Below, in pieces: positions 1 through 10,300 of a stretch of 64,000 nucleotides of DNA; the stretch's first letter is position 1, and every line of letters begins with the position of its first letter. This DNA comes from Bradyrhizobium sp. 195 (GTDB taxonomy: Bacteria > Pseudomonadota > Alphaproteobacteria > Rhizobiales > Xanthobacteraceae). The translations under genes and the position numbers were made by a program. The notes under the pieces were generated by a model. That model saw nothing but the letters and a program-made list of their open reading frames with translations. It was not told the DNA's origin and did no database searches. Location of the stretch: the NCBI RefSeq assembly GCF_023101665.1, contig NZ_CP082161.1, forward strand, positions 6,820,001 through 6,884,000, read 5' to 3'.

Positions 1-585
1 ATGCTCGCGGTCGCCGCACAGCGCCAGGCGGATGACGATCGCATCACCTGGCGCCAGGCGGACGCAATGGCCCTGCCCTTCGGCGACGCCGAGTTCGACG
101 TGGTCTGCTGCCAGTTCGGCGCGATGTTCTTTCCCGACCGCGTCAAGGCCTACGGAGAGGTCAAGCGCGTGCTGAAGCGCGACGGCACATTCGTATTCAA
201 TGTCTGGGATCGGATCGAGGACAATTTGCTCACGCATGAAGCCACGATCGCGCTGGAAAAATTGTTTCCCGACGACCCGCCGCGATTCATGGTCCGCACG
301 CCGCACGGCTATTACGACAAGACCGTCATCAGAACCGACCTCGAACGCGCCGGCTTCCGCGACATCTCGATCGAGACGCGATCTGAAATCAGTCGCGCGC
401 CGTCGCCCGAATACGTCGCGCTCGCCCTCTGCCAGGGCACGCCGCTGCGCAGCGAGATCGAGGCAAGGGATGCCAGCAAGCTGCAGGCTGCGACCGACAT
501 CGTCGCCGAGACGATCCGTTCGCGTCATGGCGCCGGACCGGTGGAAGGCAAGATTCAGGCTATCGTGATCGAAGCGCGACCGTAG
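1..585 (+). CDS. Class I SAM-dependent methyltransferase, C-terminal part (cut by window start)
   Basis: The visible 194 residues resemble the second half of a class I methyltransferase of the Methyltransf_11/25 type. The stretch DAMALPFGDAEFDVV matches the acidic-loop and post-motif II region of these enzymes, and a KRVLKRDGTFVFNVWD stretch matches the strand and turn that follow. The glycine-rich SAM-binding motif I, which should lie upstream, is missing, so the ATG at base 1 is probably an internal methionine and the gene begins before the window. Substrate cannot be told; small-molecule O- or C-methylation is the usual role. The stop at 583-585 is followed directly by a dispersed repeat. 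Confidence 0.75.
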   Translation: MLAVAAQRQADDDRITWRQADAMALPFGDAEFDVVCCQFGAMFFPDRVKAYGEVKRVLKRDGTFVFNVWDRIEDNLLTHEATIALEKLFPDDPPRFMVRTPHGYYDKTVIRTDLERAGFRDISIETRSEISRAPSPEYVALALCQGTPLRSEIEARDASKLQAATDIVAETIRSRHGAGPVEGKIQAIVIEARP

Positions 586-632
586 CTGCCAGGCGGAATG
601 GCTTTACCTTGAATCGATCGTCGCGGCTCGTT

Positions 633-793
633 CACCTCTCCCGCTTGCGGGAGAGGTCGCGCCCCGGGCGATGCGAAGCATCGTTCCGCGCGCGGGTGAG
701 GGCTTTCTCCTCTTGGGGATTGTCCCATTGCGGACAACCCCTCTCCCCGACCCTCTCCCGCAAGCGGGAGAGGGAGTGCACCTCGGTCGTTGC
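633..793. repeat. Dispersed palindromic intergenic repeat, family A, copy 1
   Basis: The element is bounded by inverted repeats of CTCTCCCGCTTGCGGGAGAG type and carries an inner segment with CGATGCGAAGCATCG. The same element, reverse-complemented, lies at 20931-21091, and a diverged copy lies at 57728-57856. No coding content is supported; open frames through it are shadows. It fills most of the gap between the methyltransferase and the L,D-transpeptidase gene. Confidence 0.85.
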
Positions 794-853
794 TACGATT
801 GGGACTCGTCCCGCCATGCTTTGGGCCGCGCCGCGGCGGGCGCGCCCTGCGTC

Positions 854-2410
854 CTACCACCAGCTCCGCTGCATCGGCTGCGTCGACTGATAATATTGGT
901 ACTGGCCACGCTGCCGGCGCGGATTGGCCGGCTGTACGTAGGGATCACGCTGGTAGAAGAAGCCGAAGCCGTTGCCGCCGTTGTCCCAGCCGTCATCACT
1001 GGCGATCATGGCAGGCGCGGTCGGCTTGCGCGTGATGAAGCCGCCTTGCGGCTGGTTGCTGAGCACCGCGACGAATTCGGTACGGTAATTGGTCTCGCTG
1101 CTCAGCGGCTCGTCCGAGATGATGATCGAGGAGCGCGGCAGCGCGGTCGGCCCGATGCGATCCCACACCTCCTGCGGGATGGTGATCCGGTCGAGCGCAT
1201 TCCTGGCCTCGTCGCCGTTCTCGATCGTGACCGCGCTCCAGCGCAGGCCCGTATCGGTCTTTGCCATCGCGGTGAAGATGTGCGTGCCGATCGGCTGGTC
1301 GGGATTGTGGATCCTAACGGGAACCTCGATGCTGGTATCGAACACCTCGCCGCCACCATCGGGCGCCGGCTTGTGCGTGTTCCGCCGGACGTAGAGCTTC
1401 TGTGTCGCGCGACTGATGTAGACCGAGACCGGCTCGAGCGCGAGCTTGGCGTCGGTCGCAGCCTTCACGGCCTCGGCCTTCCTGGCCGCGGCGGCCTTCG
1501 CGGCCTCCTTCGTGGCGGCGACGGCATCGCGCTTCGGCTGCGCGACGGCCTTGGCGGCATCGAGCTGCGTTGCCGCGTCGGCGGCCCTGGTCGCGGCCTT
1601 CTGCTTCAACTCCTCCGCCTTGGCGCGGGCCTGGTCGGTTTTTGCGTTCGCGAGCGTCTTGTCAGCGAAGGCGAGCTCGGCGTCTGCGCGGGCCTTCTGC
1701 TGTTCGAGCTTGCGCAGCGATGCGGGGAGCGAGGCGGCTTCCTTCGCGGCCGCTGATGCGGCCTTCTTGGCCTCGTCGGCGACCCGAATCGCCTCGTCGG
1801 CTTCGACGGAGACCTTGTCGACACGGCTCGGCGCCGCCGCGATGGCTTCGCGCTTCGGCGTGAACAGCAGGGGATGAGCGATATCGATCGGGGCCGCGTC
1901 CTCGGGCGAGATGATCACCCGCATCCCGATGTTCGTCTTGTCGAACAGATTCTCGGCAAAGCCGAACGGCATGCGCACGCAGCCGTGCGACGCGGCATAG
2001 CCGGGCAGCGGTCCGCCATGCAGCGCGATGCCGTTCCAGGTGATGCGCTGCATGTTCGGCATCCAGGCATCGTCATACATGGTCGAGCGGTGATCCTTGT
2101 CCTTCTCGACGATGGCGAACACGCCGGCCGGCGTCTCGCGTCCCGTGGTCCCGGTCGACACCGGCGCGCGCAGGATCCAGCCCTCGGCATCGTAGAAAGT
2201 GACTTGTTGACCCTTGATCGACACGATCGCCATGATCGGCTCGCCGGCCTGCCGCTGCGCCACCGCCTCAGCCGGCTGGCGCGCCTGCTTGGCCGCCCCG
2301 GCTGGGGTCAGGGCGGAAAACGCGATCATTGCCGCCAGCGTCACAAGTCCGGGAGGGCCCCAACGCCGCATCGCCAAGGTGGATTGCGCCGTCGTCAGTC
2401 GGTTTTTCAT
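854..2410 (-). CDS. Secreted L,D-transpeptidase (YkuD) with a long C-terminal extension
   Basis: This 518-residue protein begins with a basic then hydrophobic segment ending near AGAA (about residue 40), a likely signal peptide. Residues 57-175 form a YkuD L,D-transpeptidase domain with the catalytic signature HGGPLPGYAASHGCVRMP; the nucleophile is Cys144, with His131 and His142 nearby. Such enzymes make 3-3 crosslinks in peptidoglycan or attach proteins to it in the periplasm. A roughly 120-residue Ala/Lys/Glu-rich probable coiled coil follows. Residues 330-450 look like a second, degenerate YkuD-like module (YISRATQKLYV, PIGTHIFTAM) that lacks the HxxxxxxxxxSHGC core. The tail is rich in Gly, Asn, Gln and Tyr. 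The gene stands alone, flanked by a repeat and a 256-base spacer. Confidence 0.88.
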   Translation of the reverse strand: MKNRLTTAQSTLAMRRWGPPGLVTLAAMIAFSALTPAGAAKQARQPAEAVAQRQAGEPIMAIVSIKGQQVTFYDAEGWILRAPVSTGTTGRETPAGVFAIVEKDKDHRSTMYDDAWMPNMQRITWNGIALHGGPLPGYAASHGCVRMPFGFAENLFDKTNIGMRVIISPEDAAPIDIAHPLLFTPKREAIAAAPSRVDKVSVEADEAIRVADEAKKAASAAAKEAASLPASLRKLEQQKARADAELAFADKTLANAKTDQARAKAEELKQKAATRAADAATQLDAAKAVAQPKRDAVAATKEAAKAAAARKAEAVKAATDAKLALEPVSVYISRATQKLYVRRNTHKPAPDGGGEVFDTSIEVPVRIHNPDQPIGTHIFTAMAKTDTGLRWSAVTIENGDEARNALDRITIPQEVWDRIGPTALPRSSIIISDEPLSSETNYRTEFVAVLSNQPQGGFITRKPTAPAMIASDDGWDNGGNGFGFFYQRDPYVQPANPRRQRGQYQYYQSTQPMQRSWW

Positions 2411-2666
2411 GCCATCCTCGGTCGAAATGCCAGTCCGCTTGGGCCGGTCACACGTCAGATTGCGATCACGGGATTAAGAAATCGCAGCCGCCATACGTTC
2501 CGTCTGTGGCAATATTCGGCTCGTTCCGGCGACAATTCTCTCATATACGACCGCTTGGGCAGGCGGAAGGCGGTTAACAGCCGGCTGGTCCGAGGCTGGT
2601 GGCCTATCGCTGCGGCAGAATGTCCGCCTCTGCCGGGCGAAGAGGCCCACGCCCAACCGGGGCGCG

Positions 2667-4103
2667 TTAGACGCCCACGGCCTTACGGTTGAAGGTCCGC
2701 AGGAAACGCAGCGACAGCGTCCGGACATTGGCGACGTTGAGGAGCCAGGCGGTCGCGACATAAGCAAGGCCGCCGGCGAGGCTGACGATGACGAGCGCCA
2801 CGAGGCCGGTGCCGCCCGCTTGCGATCGCGCGAGCAGGATCGCAGCCGCCATCGCCGCAGCCGAGACCGCGACGCCGGCGAGACGGCCGAGGTCGAACGG
2901 GACCGGATGGGCGCGATGCATCAGGGCGACGGCAACGAGGAAGCCGATCGCCTCGGTCGCCAGCGTCGCCAGCGCCGCGCCGTAGATGCCGTAACCGGCG
3001 ACCAGCGCGACCATCAGGACCACGCTGACCACCAGCGTGAGAAAGGATTGCGCCGCCAGCATGAAGGGCCGCTCGGCGAGCTGGAAGCTGATCTGGACGT
3101 AGAACTGATTGGCAATACCGAAGAAGCGGGCAAGCACCAGGGTCGGCAGCAGCGCCGACACGCCGGCGCGGAAATCGACGCCGACGAGCGTGCCGGCGAC
3201 CTGATCCGCGGCAAGCGCGAGCCAGACCGCAACGGGTGTGACGACGATGAGCAGCAGCTCGAGGCTCTCGGTCAGCCGCTCCCGCGTCGTCTCCTTACTA
3301 TTCTCGGACAACGACCGGAACACCAGCGGCACGGTCGCCGCGGCGACGCTCGACGCGATCATCACCATGAACTGGCGCGGCAGATCGGCGGCGACGCCGA
3401 AGATGCCGGCGGCATCCTTGCCGAGCAAGTAAGCGACGATGAGCCGGTCGCAAGCCGAATAGACCGCAACAGACAATCCGGCCAGCGTCAGCGGCAGGCC
3501 GTAGCGCGCCAGCTGCATGAACTGGCTGCGCTGGAAGCGCGCGACCTTGGTGCGATCGCCGACAAGGTTCAGGATGATCCCGGTGAGCGACCCCAGGCCG
3601 AACGCGGCAAGCAGCCCCAATCCGCCCCAGCCGAGCCAGATGCCGAAGAGGCCAAATCCGACGCTCGACACGCTGCGCACGATCGAGATCGCGGCAAACC
3701 GGTAGGGACGCAATTTGGCGCGTTCGAACTCCTGACCGACATCGACGGCATTAGCCATGATCGCGACGAACATGCTGGCAAGCAGCAGCTCGACACTGAC
3801 GTCGCTGCGGAACAGGAAGACCAGCGGGGTCGTCGCGCAGAGCACAGCAACGGTGAGCCCAAAGGCAACCATCGCCGTGCCGCGAAAATCCACCTCCGCC
3901 GACATCGCCTGATAGCGGGACACCGACAGCTTGATCCAGGCAAAGAAGATCGCGCCCAGAATGCCGGCGAGGCTGATACCCACGACATAGACGCCGTACT
4001 CCGCCGGGCTCAGCAGCCGCGTATAGGCAGTGACCGCGAAGAAGCCTACCGCCGCAGGCAGGATGTAGGCGACGAGATAAATCGAGAAATGGCGGTTCAG
4101 CAT
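2667..4103 (-). CDS. Polysaccharide flippase-like multispanning membrane protein (MOP/Wzx type)
   Basis: The 478-residue product opens with MLNRHFSIYLVAYILPAAVG and contains about twelve to fourteen hydrophobic segments, the pattern of the oligosaccharide flippase/Wzx family. The early motif YTRLLSPAEYGVYV is typical of these transporters. They move undecaprenyl-linked glycans across the inner membrane for lipopolysaccharide or exopolysaccharide assembly. I chose the start at 4103 because the further upstream in-frame sequence (to 4316) is polar, Arg/Pro-rich and unlike the family. No glycosyltransferase cluster surrounds it; the divergent neighbour is a secreted xylanase, so its glycan is unknown. 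Confidence 0.85.
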   Translation of the reverse strand: MLNRHFSIYLVAYILPAAVGFFAVTAYTRLLSPAEYGVYVVGISLAGILGAIFFAWIKLSVSRYQAMSAEVDFRGTAMVAFGLTVAVLCATTPLVFLFRSDVSVELLLASMFVAIMANAVDVGQEFERAKLRPYRFAAISIVRSVSSVGFGLFGIWLGWGGLGLLAAFGLGSLTGIILNLVGDRTKVARFQRSQFMQLARYGLPLTLAGLSVAVYSACDRLIVAYLLGKDAAGIFGVAADLPRQFMVMIASSVAAATVPLVFRSLSENSKETTRERLTESLELLLIVVTPVAVWLALAADQVAGTLVGVDFRAGVSALLPTLVLARFFGIANQFYVQISFQLAERPFMLAAQSFLTLVVSVVLMVALVAGYGIYGAALATLATEAIGFLVAVALMHRAHPVPFDLGRLAGVAVSAAAMAAAILLARSQAGGTGLVALVIVSLAGGLAYVATAWLLNVANVRTLSLRFLRTFNRKAVGV

Positions 4104-4424
4104 GCGAGCACGGGACCGGCAAGGGTCTTGCGAGTGTGGCGGCCGTTCATCAATGGGACCATGGCGGGGCGGACGAACTGCGCCGCAACATCGCTCAAGA
4201 GTGTCACATAAGTCTGCAGATCGGGTGGCGAATGACGCTTTGAATCCGCTTTCGCGTGTTAGCGTTAAATTTGCCCTTCTTGGATCGGCAAGCCTTGAGC
4301 AGCAAGGCGCGATCATGGAAGGAACCAGGACTTGCAGACGTCAGAGGTTAACCCAACAAGGCAAAACCCCGGCGTCGCAAGGCTCCGCTTGGTACGATGG
4401 TGCGTTGGTTCGAAAAGGACTGCC
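4104..4424. other. Divergent intergenic region between flippase and xylanase genes
   Basis: This 321-base spacer must hold the promoters of two divergent genes. A short hairpin is visible at 4292-4308 (GCCTTG, five-base loop, CAAGGC). AT-richer sequence around 4255-4275 (GTTAGCGTTAAATTTG) is a plausible promoter area. No convincing reading frame occurs here apart from N-terminal run-ons of the two flanking genes. Confidence 0.4.
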
Positions 4425-5510
4425 GTGACCAGGCTCGACAGACGCGAATTTCTTCTTGGCGGCGCCGCAGCGCTCGCGGCGGGCGCAGCGCTCGCGGCGG
4501 GCGCATCGGCGTCGGCCGTGCCGGCATCCAAGCTCGCGCAACGTCATCAGGGTTTTGGCGCGGCCGCCACGCTCTGGGACCTGCAAGCCGATCCCAGGCT
4601 CGGCGAAGCCATCAGCACCTATTGCACGCAGGTGGTGCCGGTGCTCGAGCTGAAATGGCCGATGCTGCGGCCGAACGCACACACGTTCAACTTCGAGCGC
4701 GCCGACGCCATCCTGGATTTTGCGCGGGAGAACGATCTGACGATGCGCGGCCACGCGCTCGCCTGGTATCACGACATTCCGGACTGGACCAAGCAGATCA
4801 AGGCGACCCGCGGCGTCGAGCGCGCCTATCTCGACCACATCGGCACCGTCGTCTCCTACTACAAGGACAAGCTGACGTCGTGGGACGTCGTCAACGAGCC
4901 GATCCCGGACAATCCCCGCAGTCCAAAGGACCGGCGCGACACGTTCTGGACGCAGCATCTGGGTCAAAGCTGGATTCCGCTGGCCTTCCGCACCGCGGCC
5001 GCGGCCGATCCTTTCGTCAAGCTCGCGATCAACGAATATGACATCGAGTCGGCCAAGGACTCGTTCATTGCCAAGCGCGCAGCTTATCGCAATCTGATCA
5101 TGGACCTGCTCGACCAAGGTGTTCCGCTCCACGCCGTCGGGCTGCAATCGCATCTGCATGCCGAGCTCGAGATTGACACCCACGGGCTCGCCGAATTCGT
5201 CACCGAGCTGCGCTCCTGGGGCCTCGACGTGCTCGTCACCGAGCTCGACGTCGACGACCAGAAGCTGACGGGCAATCCGGCGCAGCGCGACGCCATCGTC
5301 GCCAAGCGCGTCGACGATCTCCTCACGGCGATCTCGACCAGCGGACCGGTGCGCTCGATTCTGACCTGGGGTCTCTCGGATCGCTACAGCTGGATCAACG
5401 GCACCTTCGCCCGCGCGGACAAGCAGCCGAACCGCCCGCTGCCGCTCGACGGAGAGTTCAAGCCGAAGCCGTTCATGGACGTCATCGGCAAGTTCACAAA
5501 GGACACCTGA
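4425..5510 (+). CDS. Secreted endo-1,4-beta-xylanase, glycoside hydrolase family 10
   Basis: The protein has the GH10 barrel features: WPMLRPNAHTFNFERAD early in the fold, GHALAWY, the acid/base motif WDVVNEP (Glu158) and the nucleophile motif VTELDVDD (Glu273). GH10 enzymes hydrolyse internal bonds of xylan. The GTG at 4425 is preferred as start: it gives VTRLDRREFLLGGAAALAAG, a twin-arginine-type signal (RREFL plus hydrophobic core), whereas upstream codons encode no signal-like sequence. About 362 residues, normal for a single-domain GH10 with no carbohydrate-binding module. A plant-associated lifestyle would fit, but that is inference. Confidence 0.9.
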   Translation: MTRLDRREFLLGGAAALAAGAALAAGASASAVPASKLAQRHQGFGAAATLWDLQADPRLGEAISTYCTQVVPVLELKWPMLRPNAHTFNFERADAILDFARENDLTMRGHALAWYHDIPDWTKQIKATRGVERAYLDHIGTVVSYYKDKLTSWDVVNEPIPDNPRSPKDRRDTFWTQHLGQSWIPLAFRTAAAADPFVKLAINEYDIESAKDSFIAKRAAYRNLIMDLLDQGVPLHAVGLQSHLHAELEIDTHGLAEFVTELRSWGLDVLVTELDVDDQKLTGNPAQRDAIVAKRVDDLLTAISTSGPVRSILTWGLSDRYSWINGTFARADKQPNRPLPLDGEFKPKPFMDVIGKFTKDT

Positions 5511-5517
5511 CGCGAGC

Positions 5518-6468
5518 TCAGCTGCGCGTTGGCACCTCGAGCTCGGCTGCATCGTCGATGTGATCGGGCGACAGGCTCGGCGCGCGACGGTCGCGCGAAC
5601 TGAGCTGGAACACGTCGCGGATGTCGTCGATCGAGGTCGACGAATAGGACTGGATGCAGAGCGCGACCTGTTCGGGGGAGGCTGTGCGGATCAGCGCTTC
5701 GATCGACGGGCGGTCGAGCGGCGTATCGTCCCAATGCGAGACTGCGATGCTGTCTTCCGTGACCCGATGGGACGCCAGATGCGCGGGTGAGTTCGCGACG
5801 AAATGGCCGTACATCAGATATTCCGAGAACTTCTTCTTCCGGCACAACGCCAGAACCCAGTTCAATCCCGTTGCCGACTTGATGGCAGCGGTCATCGCGC
5901 GCGCAGTATCCCTGTCCCAGACCAGGGCGTTGCCGACATAATCGTCGGCGGGGAAGGAGCGGTCCTTGATGCCGAGCAGCTGATCGACCGTGCGCAGCCA
6001 CAGCCCATGCAACGGGTGGTCTGCGCCGATGTCCTTCGGCGTGACGAACAGCGGCGCCTTCTCAGCCCCGGCATATTTGCCGACGTCGAATTCGCGGAAG
6101 AACAGATTGTCCGAATCCAGGATGCAGACGCGCTGCTCGGGCGCGTTGAGCACGCCCGCAATCTTCAGGATCTGCTGGATGTGCCAGCCGTGGACGGGTG
6201 ACGACAGCAGCGACAGCCAGACGCGCCGCTTGCTGATGAACTGAAGTGCCGGCGGCAGCGCGAAAAGCCATTTCGGCAAATAGCGCGACGCCGGAACGAT
6301 GACGCGCCTGTCGGACGCGAAGCGCTCGAACAGCGGCATATCCTCATCGTTAACGAGAACATAATGCCGCGTATATCCCGTGAGCCAGGTGTCGATACTC
6401 TCGCTGAGCAGCGAAAAGCGTTCGATATCCTTGGCGTAGCTGGCAGTCAGCAGGGCGACGGAATGCAT
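5518..6468 (-). CDS. DUF6492 family protein (glycosyltransferase-like)
   Basis: The 316-residue protein starts MHSVALLTASYAKDIERF and contains CILDSDNLFFREFDV, a DxD-like acidic motif seen in nucleotide-sugar glycosyltransferases, followed by an aromatic-rich C-terminal half. This arrangement matches proteins annotated DUF6492, whose reaction is not established to my knowledge. No signal peptide or membrane span is evident, so it is probably cytoplasmic. It is convergent with the xylanase gene, with seven bases between the two stops. A role in surface glycan synthesis is suggested only by the DxD motif and the nearby flippase. Confidence 0.65.
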   Translation of the reverse strand: MHSVALLTASYAKDIERFSLLSESIDTWLTGYTRHYVLVNDEDMPLFERFASDRRVIVPASRYLPKWLFALPPALQFISKRRVWLSLLSSPVHGWHIQQILKIAGVLNAPEQRVCILDSDNLFFREFDVGKYAGAEKAPLFVTPKDIGADHPLHGLWLRTVDQLLGIKDRSFPADDYVGNALVWDRDTARAMTAAIKSATGLNWVLALCRKKKFSEYLMYGHFVANSPAHLASHRVTEDSIAVSHWDDTPLDRPSIEALIRTASPEQVALCIQSYSSTSIDDIRDVFQLSSRDRRAPSLSPDHIDDAAELEVPTRS

Positions 6469-6563
6469 GGCGCGCGCTCAAATGGCGATCAGGCCGCACT
6501 CATAGCCGTCTCGGGCGGCGTTGGATACTTGCATTCGCAATCAAGGTAAAATGAAACGAAGAA

Positions 6564-7358
6564 TTAGCCATCCGACGGCAGCCCCTGCGCGAGCCTGCGA
6601 AAGCGCAGCGGCGCCAGCGCAGATGCGCGCTGCCACCAGTCGGCGACGCGGTCGTCGAGCGCGGTGGTGCCGCGGCCGTGGCCGGGGAAGATCCGGATCT
6701 GCTGCACCGCTTCGGCCTGAAAACCCCTGCCCTTGCGCGTGATCTTGATGACTGCGCCCTCGCGGTCGCGCTGGGTCAGCGGCACCAGCAGGCGGCCGCG
6801 CGGACTGAGCGACCGGAGCCAGAGCGGATGCGGCTGCGAGAAGCCGGCATGCACGATGATCACGTCGGCGACCTCGCCGAAATCCTCGCATCCGTCGGCG
6901 CGCACGACCGCGACGTTGTCGTAGGGTATGAGATAGCGCGAGGCACGAACCGCGAGCCGCTCATCGCATTCGATGGCGATCACCCTGCCCTTGGGGCCGA
7001 CCATCCCAGCCAACACCGCCGAGAAATAGCCGAGCCCGCAGCCGATCTGGACCACGCGGTCCCTTTCCCGGATATCGAGCAAATCGATGAAATGCGCCCA
7101 CAGGCTCGGCAATCCGGTGTCGAGCCTGCGGCGCGCGTCGATCGCGACCAGCACATTGTCGTAGAGATGGACGGGATCGGCACTGGGCGTCAGCCGGTAG
7201 CTGCGCGCCGCCTCGCCCTTGATGCGCCAGGGCCCTTTTCCCAGAAATGCCTCGCGCGGAACAGCGGCGAGCGCTTCGAGCAGGCGTGGCGAGGTAATGC
7301 CCTCGCGCCTCGCAATCAACGCGACGTAACGCGCGCGCGCAGCGGCAAGATCGCTCAT
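6564..7358 (-). CDS. Protein-L-isoaspartate O-methyltransferase-like protein (PCMT family)
   Basis: Residues 1-200 follow the PCMT pattern: an N-terminal helical region with PREAFLG, then the SAM-binding loop VVQIGCGLGYFSAVLAG and VIAIECDERLAVRA. Classical PCMT repairs isoaspartyl residues in damaged proteins; many alphaproteobacterial relatives lack proof of that activity, so substrate is uncertain. The gene starts one base after the stop of the large cyclase/AAA gene on the same strand, so the two are probably co-transcribed. About 264 residues, slightly longer than E. coli Pcm. Confidence 0.8.
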   Translation of the reverse strand: MSDLAAARARYVALIARREGITSPRLLEALAAVPREAFLGKGPWRIKGEAARSYRLTPSADPVHLYDNVLVAIDARRRLDTGLPSLWAHFIDLLDIRERDRVVQIGCGLGYFSAVLAGMVGPKGRVIAIECDERLAVRASRYLIPYDNVAVVRADGCEDFGEVADVIIVHAGFSQPHPLWLRSLSPRGRLLVPLTQRDREGAVIKITRKGRGFQAEAVQQIRIFPGHGRGTTALDDRVADWWQRASALAPLRFRRLAQGLPSDG

Positions 7359-7359
7359 A

Positions 7360-10300
7360 TCACGGAGCGGCCCGTTCGTGGACCGGTGCGTCCGCGCCGA
7401 GCTCGTTGACGAGCTGCATCGCCTGCTTCAGGTCCGGCGTATTAAAACCCTCGCTGAACTTGGCGAGAACGGGCACGAGCAGGAGACGCGCATGCTCGCG
7501 CTTGCCGGCGTCGAGCGACAGCCGCGCCAGACTGACGGCAGTGCGAAGCTCCCAGGACAGCGCGCCCTGCTTGCGCGCGACCTCCAGCGACAGGGCGAAC
7601 AGATCCGCAGCCTCCTGCACCGAGCCCGGGTCGCCGTCCGACATCGTGATCTCGCCTTGCAGGCGATAGACTTCGGCGAGATAGGAATGATCGCCCGTGC
7701 GTCTGGCGGTCGCGAGCGCACCGTCAAGCGCGCGCAAGGCCGCCTCGCGCATCCCGACCTTGGCATAGGCCTCCGCCAGCAGGCAGCGGAACCAGCAGCC
7801 GGCGAGCCAGGAATCCATCGCCTCGTACTCGTCGAGGCCGAGGCGCATCTGGCTGAGGCCTTCATCCGCCTCGCCGAGTTGGGCCAGCGCCCAGCCGCGC
7901 AGGATCGCAGCCTGCTGCTTCCAATGCAGGAAATTGTGTTCGGTGGCGATGATCATGGCGCGGTTGGCGTGGTCGCGCGTGCCCTCGACATCACGCAGAT
8001 GCTGGCAGAGATAGGCGCCGAACACGAGCGCGAAGGCGAGCGTGAAGGGATGGCGGATCTTCTCGGCATTCGCGATCGCCTGCTCGCTGTGCTGGCGCGC
8101 CGCGTCCGGCCGGCCGAGGAACCACAAGAGGTAGCCGAGATAGGACAGCGAGACGACGCCGGGATCGGTGCCGTGCCGCTCCATCAGATCGGAGTGCAAA
8201 TCGGGGCTGTAGAGATTGATGCAGCGGTGCAAATGATGTTGGGACGCAGCAAACCGCCCGCGATAGAGCATGGTCATCGCGATCGAACGGTGCGCCTCCA
8301 TCAGATAGCCGGTCTGCTGCGCCGGCTGCGCCCGTTCGTTCAGCCGCTCGCGCTTGGCGAATTTCAGCAGCTCGACGCTGAGATCGTGCGCGCGGGTGAG
8401 ATCGGCGCGGATGAAATGGCAGACCCACAGGCCGCGGGTGGCGGCAAAAGCCTTTTCGTCGTCGTCGAGCTGCTGACCGAGCTCGAGCGCGCGGATGTAG
8501 TTCTCCTCGACCTCCTGTACCGCATAGCCCTTGGCGGAGATCAGCGCATTGCCGAGCGCGATGCGCAGATCGAGCTCCATCTCGTCTGCGCCCTGCATGC
8601 GCGCATTGGCCTGCACGACGCTGAGGCCACGGCGCAGGTGACCGATTGCCTCCAGATTGGCGCCGCTCCTGGCCGCCTGCTTGCCGGCCTTGAGCCAGAA
8701 GCTGGCGGCGCCCTCGCTCTGGCCGGACTCGGTCAGGTGATGGGCGAGCAACTCCGGTTCGCGCTCGGTCTTCTCCGGATACATCTCGGCGAGCACCTGG
8801 GCGATCCGCGAGTGCAGCTTGCGCCGCTCGCTGTGCAAGAGGCTCGCATGCGCGGCGTTCTGGATCATCACGTGCTTGAAGGAATAGAGCGCATCCGGCG
8901 GGTGGCCGCGGCGCATGATCAGCCCCGCCTGCTCCAGATGATTGAGCGCGGCCTCGATCTGCTCGGCCGGCGTGTTGGCGACGGCATGCAGCGTTTCGTA
9001 GGAGAACTCGCGGCCGATGGTGGCGCCGATCTGGGCGATCCGCTTGAACGGGCCCATGCGGTCCAGCCGCGCCATCAGCGAGTCGGTCAGGGTTGCCGGG
9101 ATCGCAAGCTGCCGCCACGGGCCCGACAGGACGTAGCGCCCGTGCCGCTCGGTCAAGAGGTTGGATTCGAGGACGGTTTTCGTGAGCTCTTCCAGGAACA
9201 GCGGCACGCCGTCGGTCTTGACGATGATCTCCTCGACGACCTCCTTGGGCAACTCGCGTCCCGCGACGCGCTCCACCAGCGTGGTGCGCAACTGCCGGCT
9301 CAGGCGGTTGAGCACCAGCGTCGTGATGTGCGAATGCGCGTTCCAGCTCGGCTGGAATTCGGAACGCGCGGTGACGATGACCAGGATCGGCCGGTTCTGC
9401 ACCCGATCGACCAGGAGGTCGATCACCTCACGGGAGGTCGGATCGATCCAGTGCAGATCCTCGAATGCGATCACGAGCGGCATCTCGCGCGCAAGGCCCA
9501 GGAAGTGATTGACCAGCGCCGCGACGGTCGCATCCTTCTGCTGCTGCGGCGACAGCTCGAGCGGCGGATAGCGGTCTGCGGTCGGTATCGACAGCAGCGC
9601 GGCAAACAGCGGCGTAACCTGCTCGATGTCACCATGAGCGGCGGCGATCGCGGTCTCGAGGCTCGTCAGCGACAGTGCGGACGGATCATCGCGGTCGAGG
9701 CCGAGAGAGAATCTGAGCTGCTCGGCGAACGGATAGAGCGCCGTGGACGTGTGATAGGGCGAGCACTGGAACGAGACCTGTCCATGGCGGTCGCCCGAGA
9801 TCCGCTCGAAGATTTCCTGGATGATGCGCGATTTGCCGATACCGGGCTCGCCGAACTTGACCACGACCTGGCCGTCGCCGTCCTTGACCTGGTGCCAGCG
9901 GCCCATCAGCAGCGCGATCTCCTCCTCGCGGTTGACGAGCGGCGTCAGCCGCGTGCCCATGGCGGCGGCGAAGCGGGTCTCCACCCGCGAGGCGCGCATC
10001 ACGTGCCAGGCCTGCGCCTTCTCGGAGATGCCCTTCAGATCATGGACGCCGAGATTGCGGAACTCGAACTTCCCCTTCAGCAACGACTGGGTCGAGGCTG
10101 AGATCACGACGCCGTTGGGCGGCGCCAGGCCTTGCAGGCGCGCGGCGAGGTTGACGGTCTCGCCGACCGCAGAGTCGCGCTCTTCGGTGCCCTGCCCGAC
10201 GAGGTCGCCGACCACGACGAGGCCGGTTGCGATCCCGATGCGTACGGCGGGGGAGTGGCTGAGCGCGCCACGTGGCTCGATCGCACGTGCGGTCGACAGC

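Noticed and set aside
7378..10101. Plus-strand frame of 907 codons across the cyclase/AAA gene
   Set aside because: Antisense to a four-domain protein with intact catalytic motifs; repetitive Arg/Ala/Leu composition.
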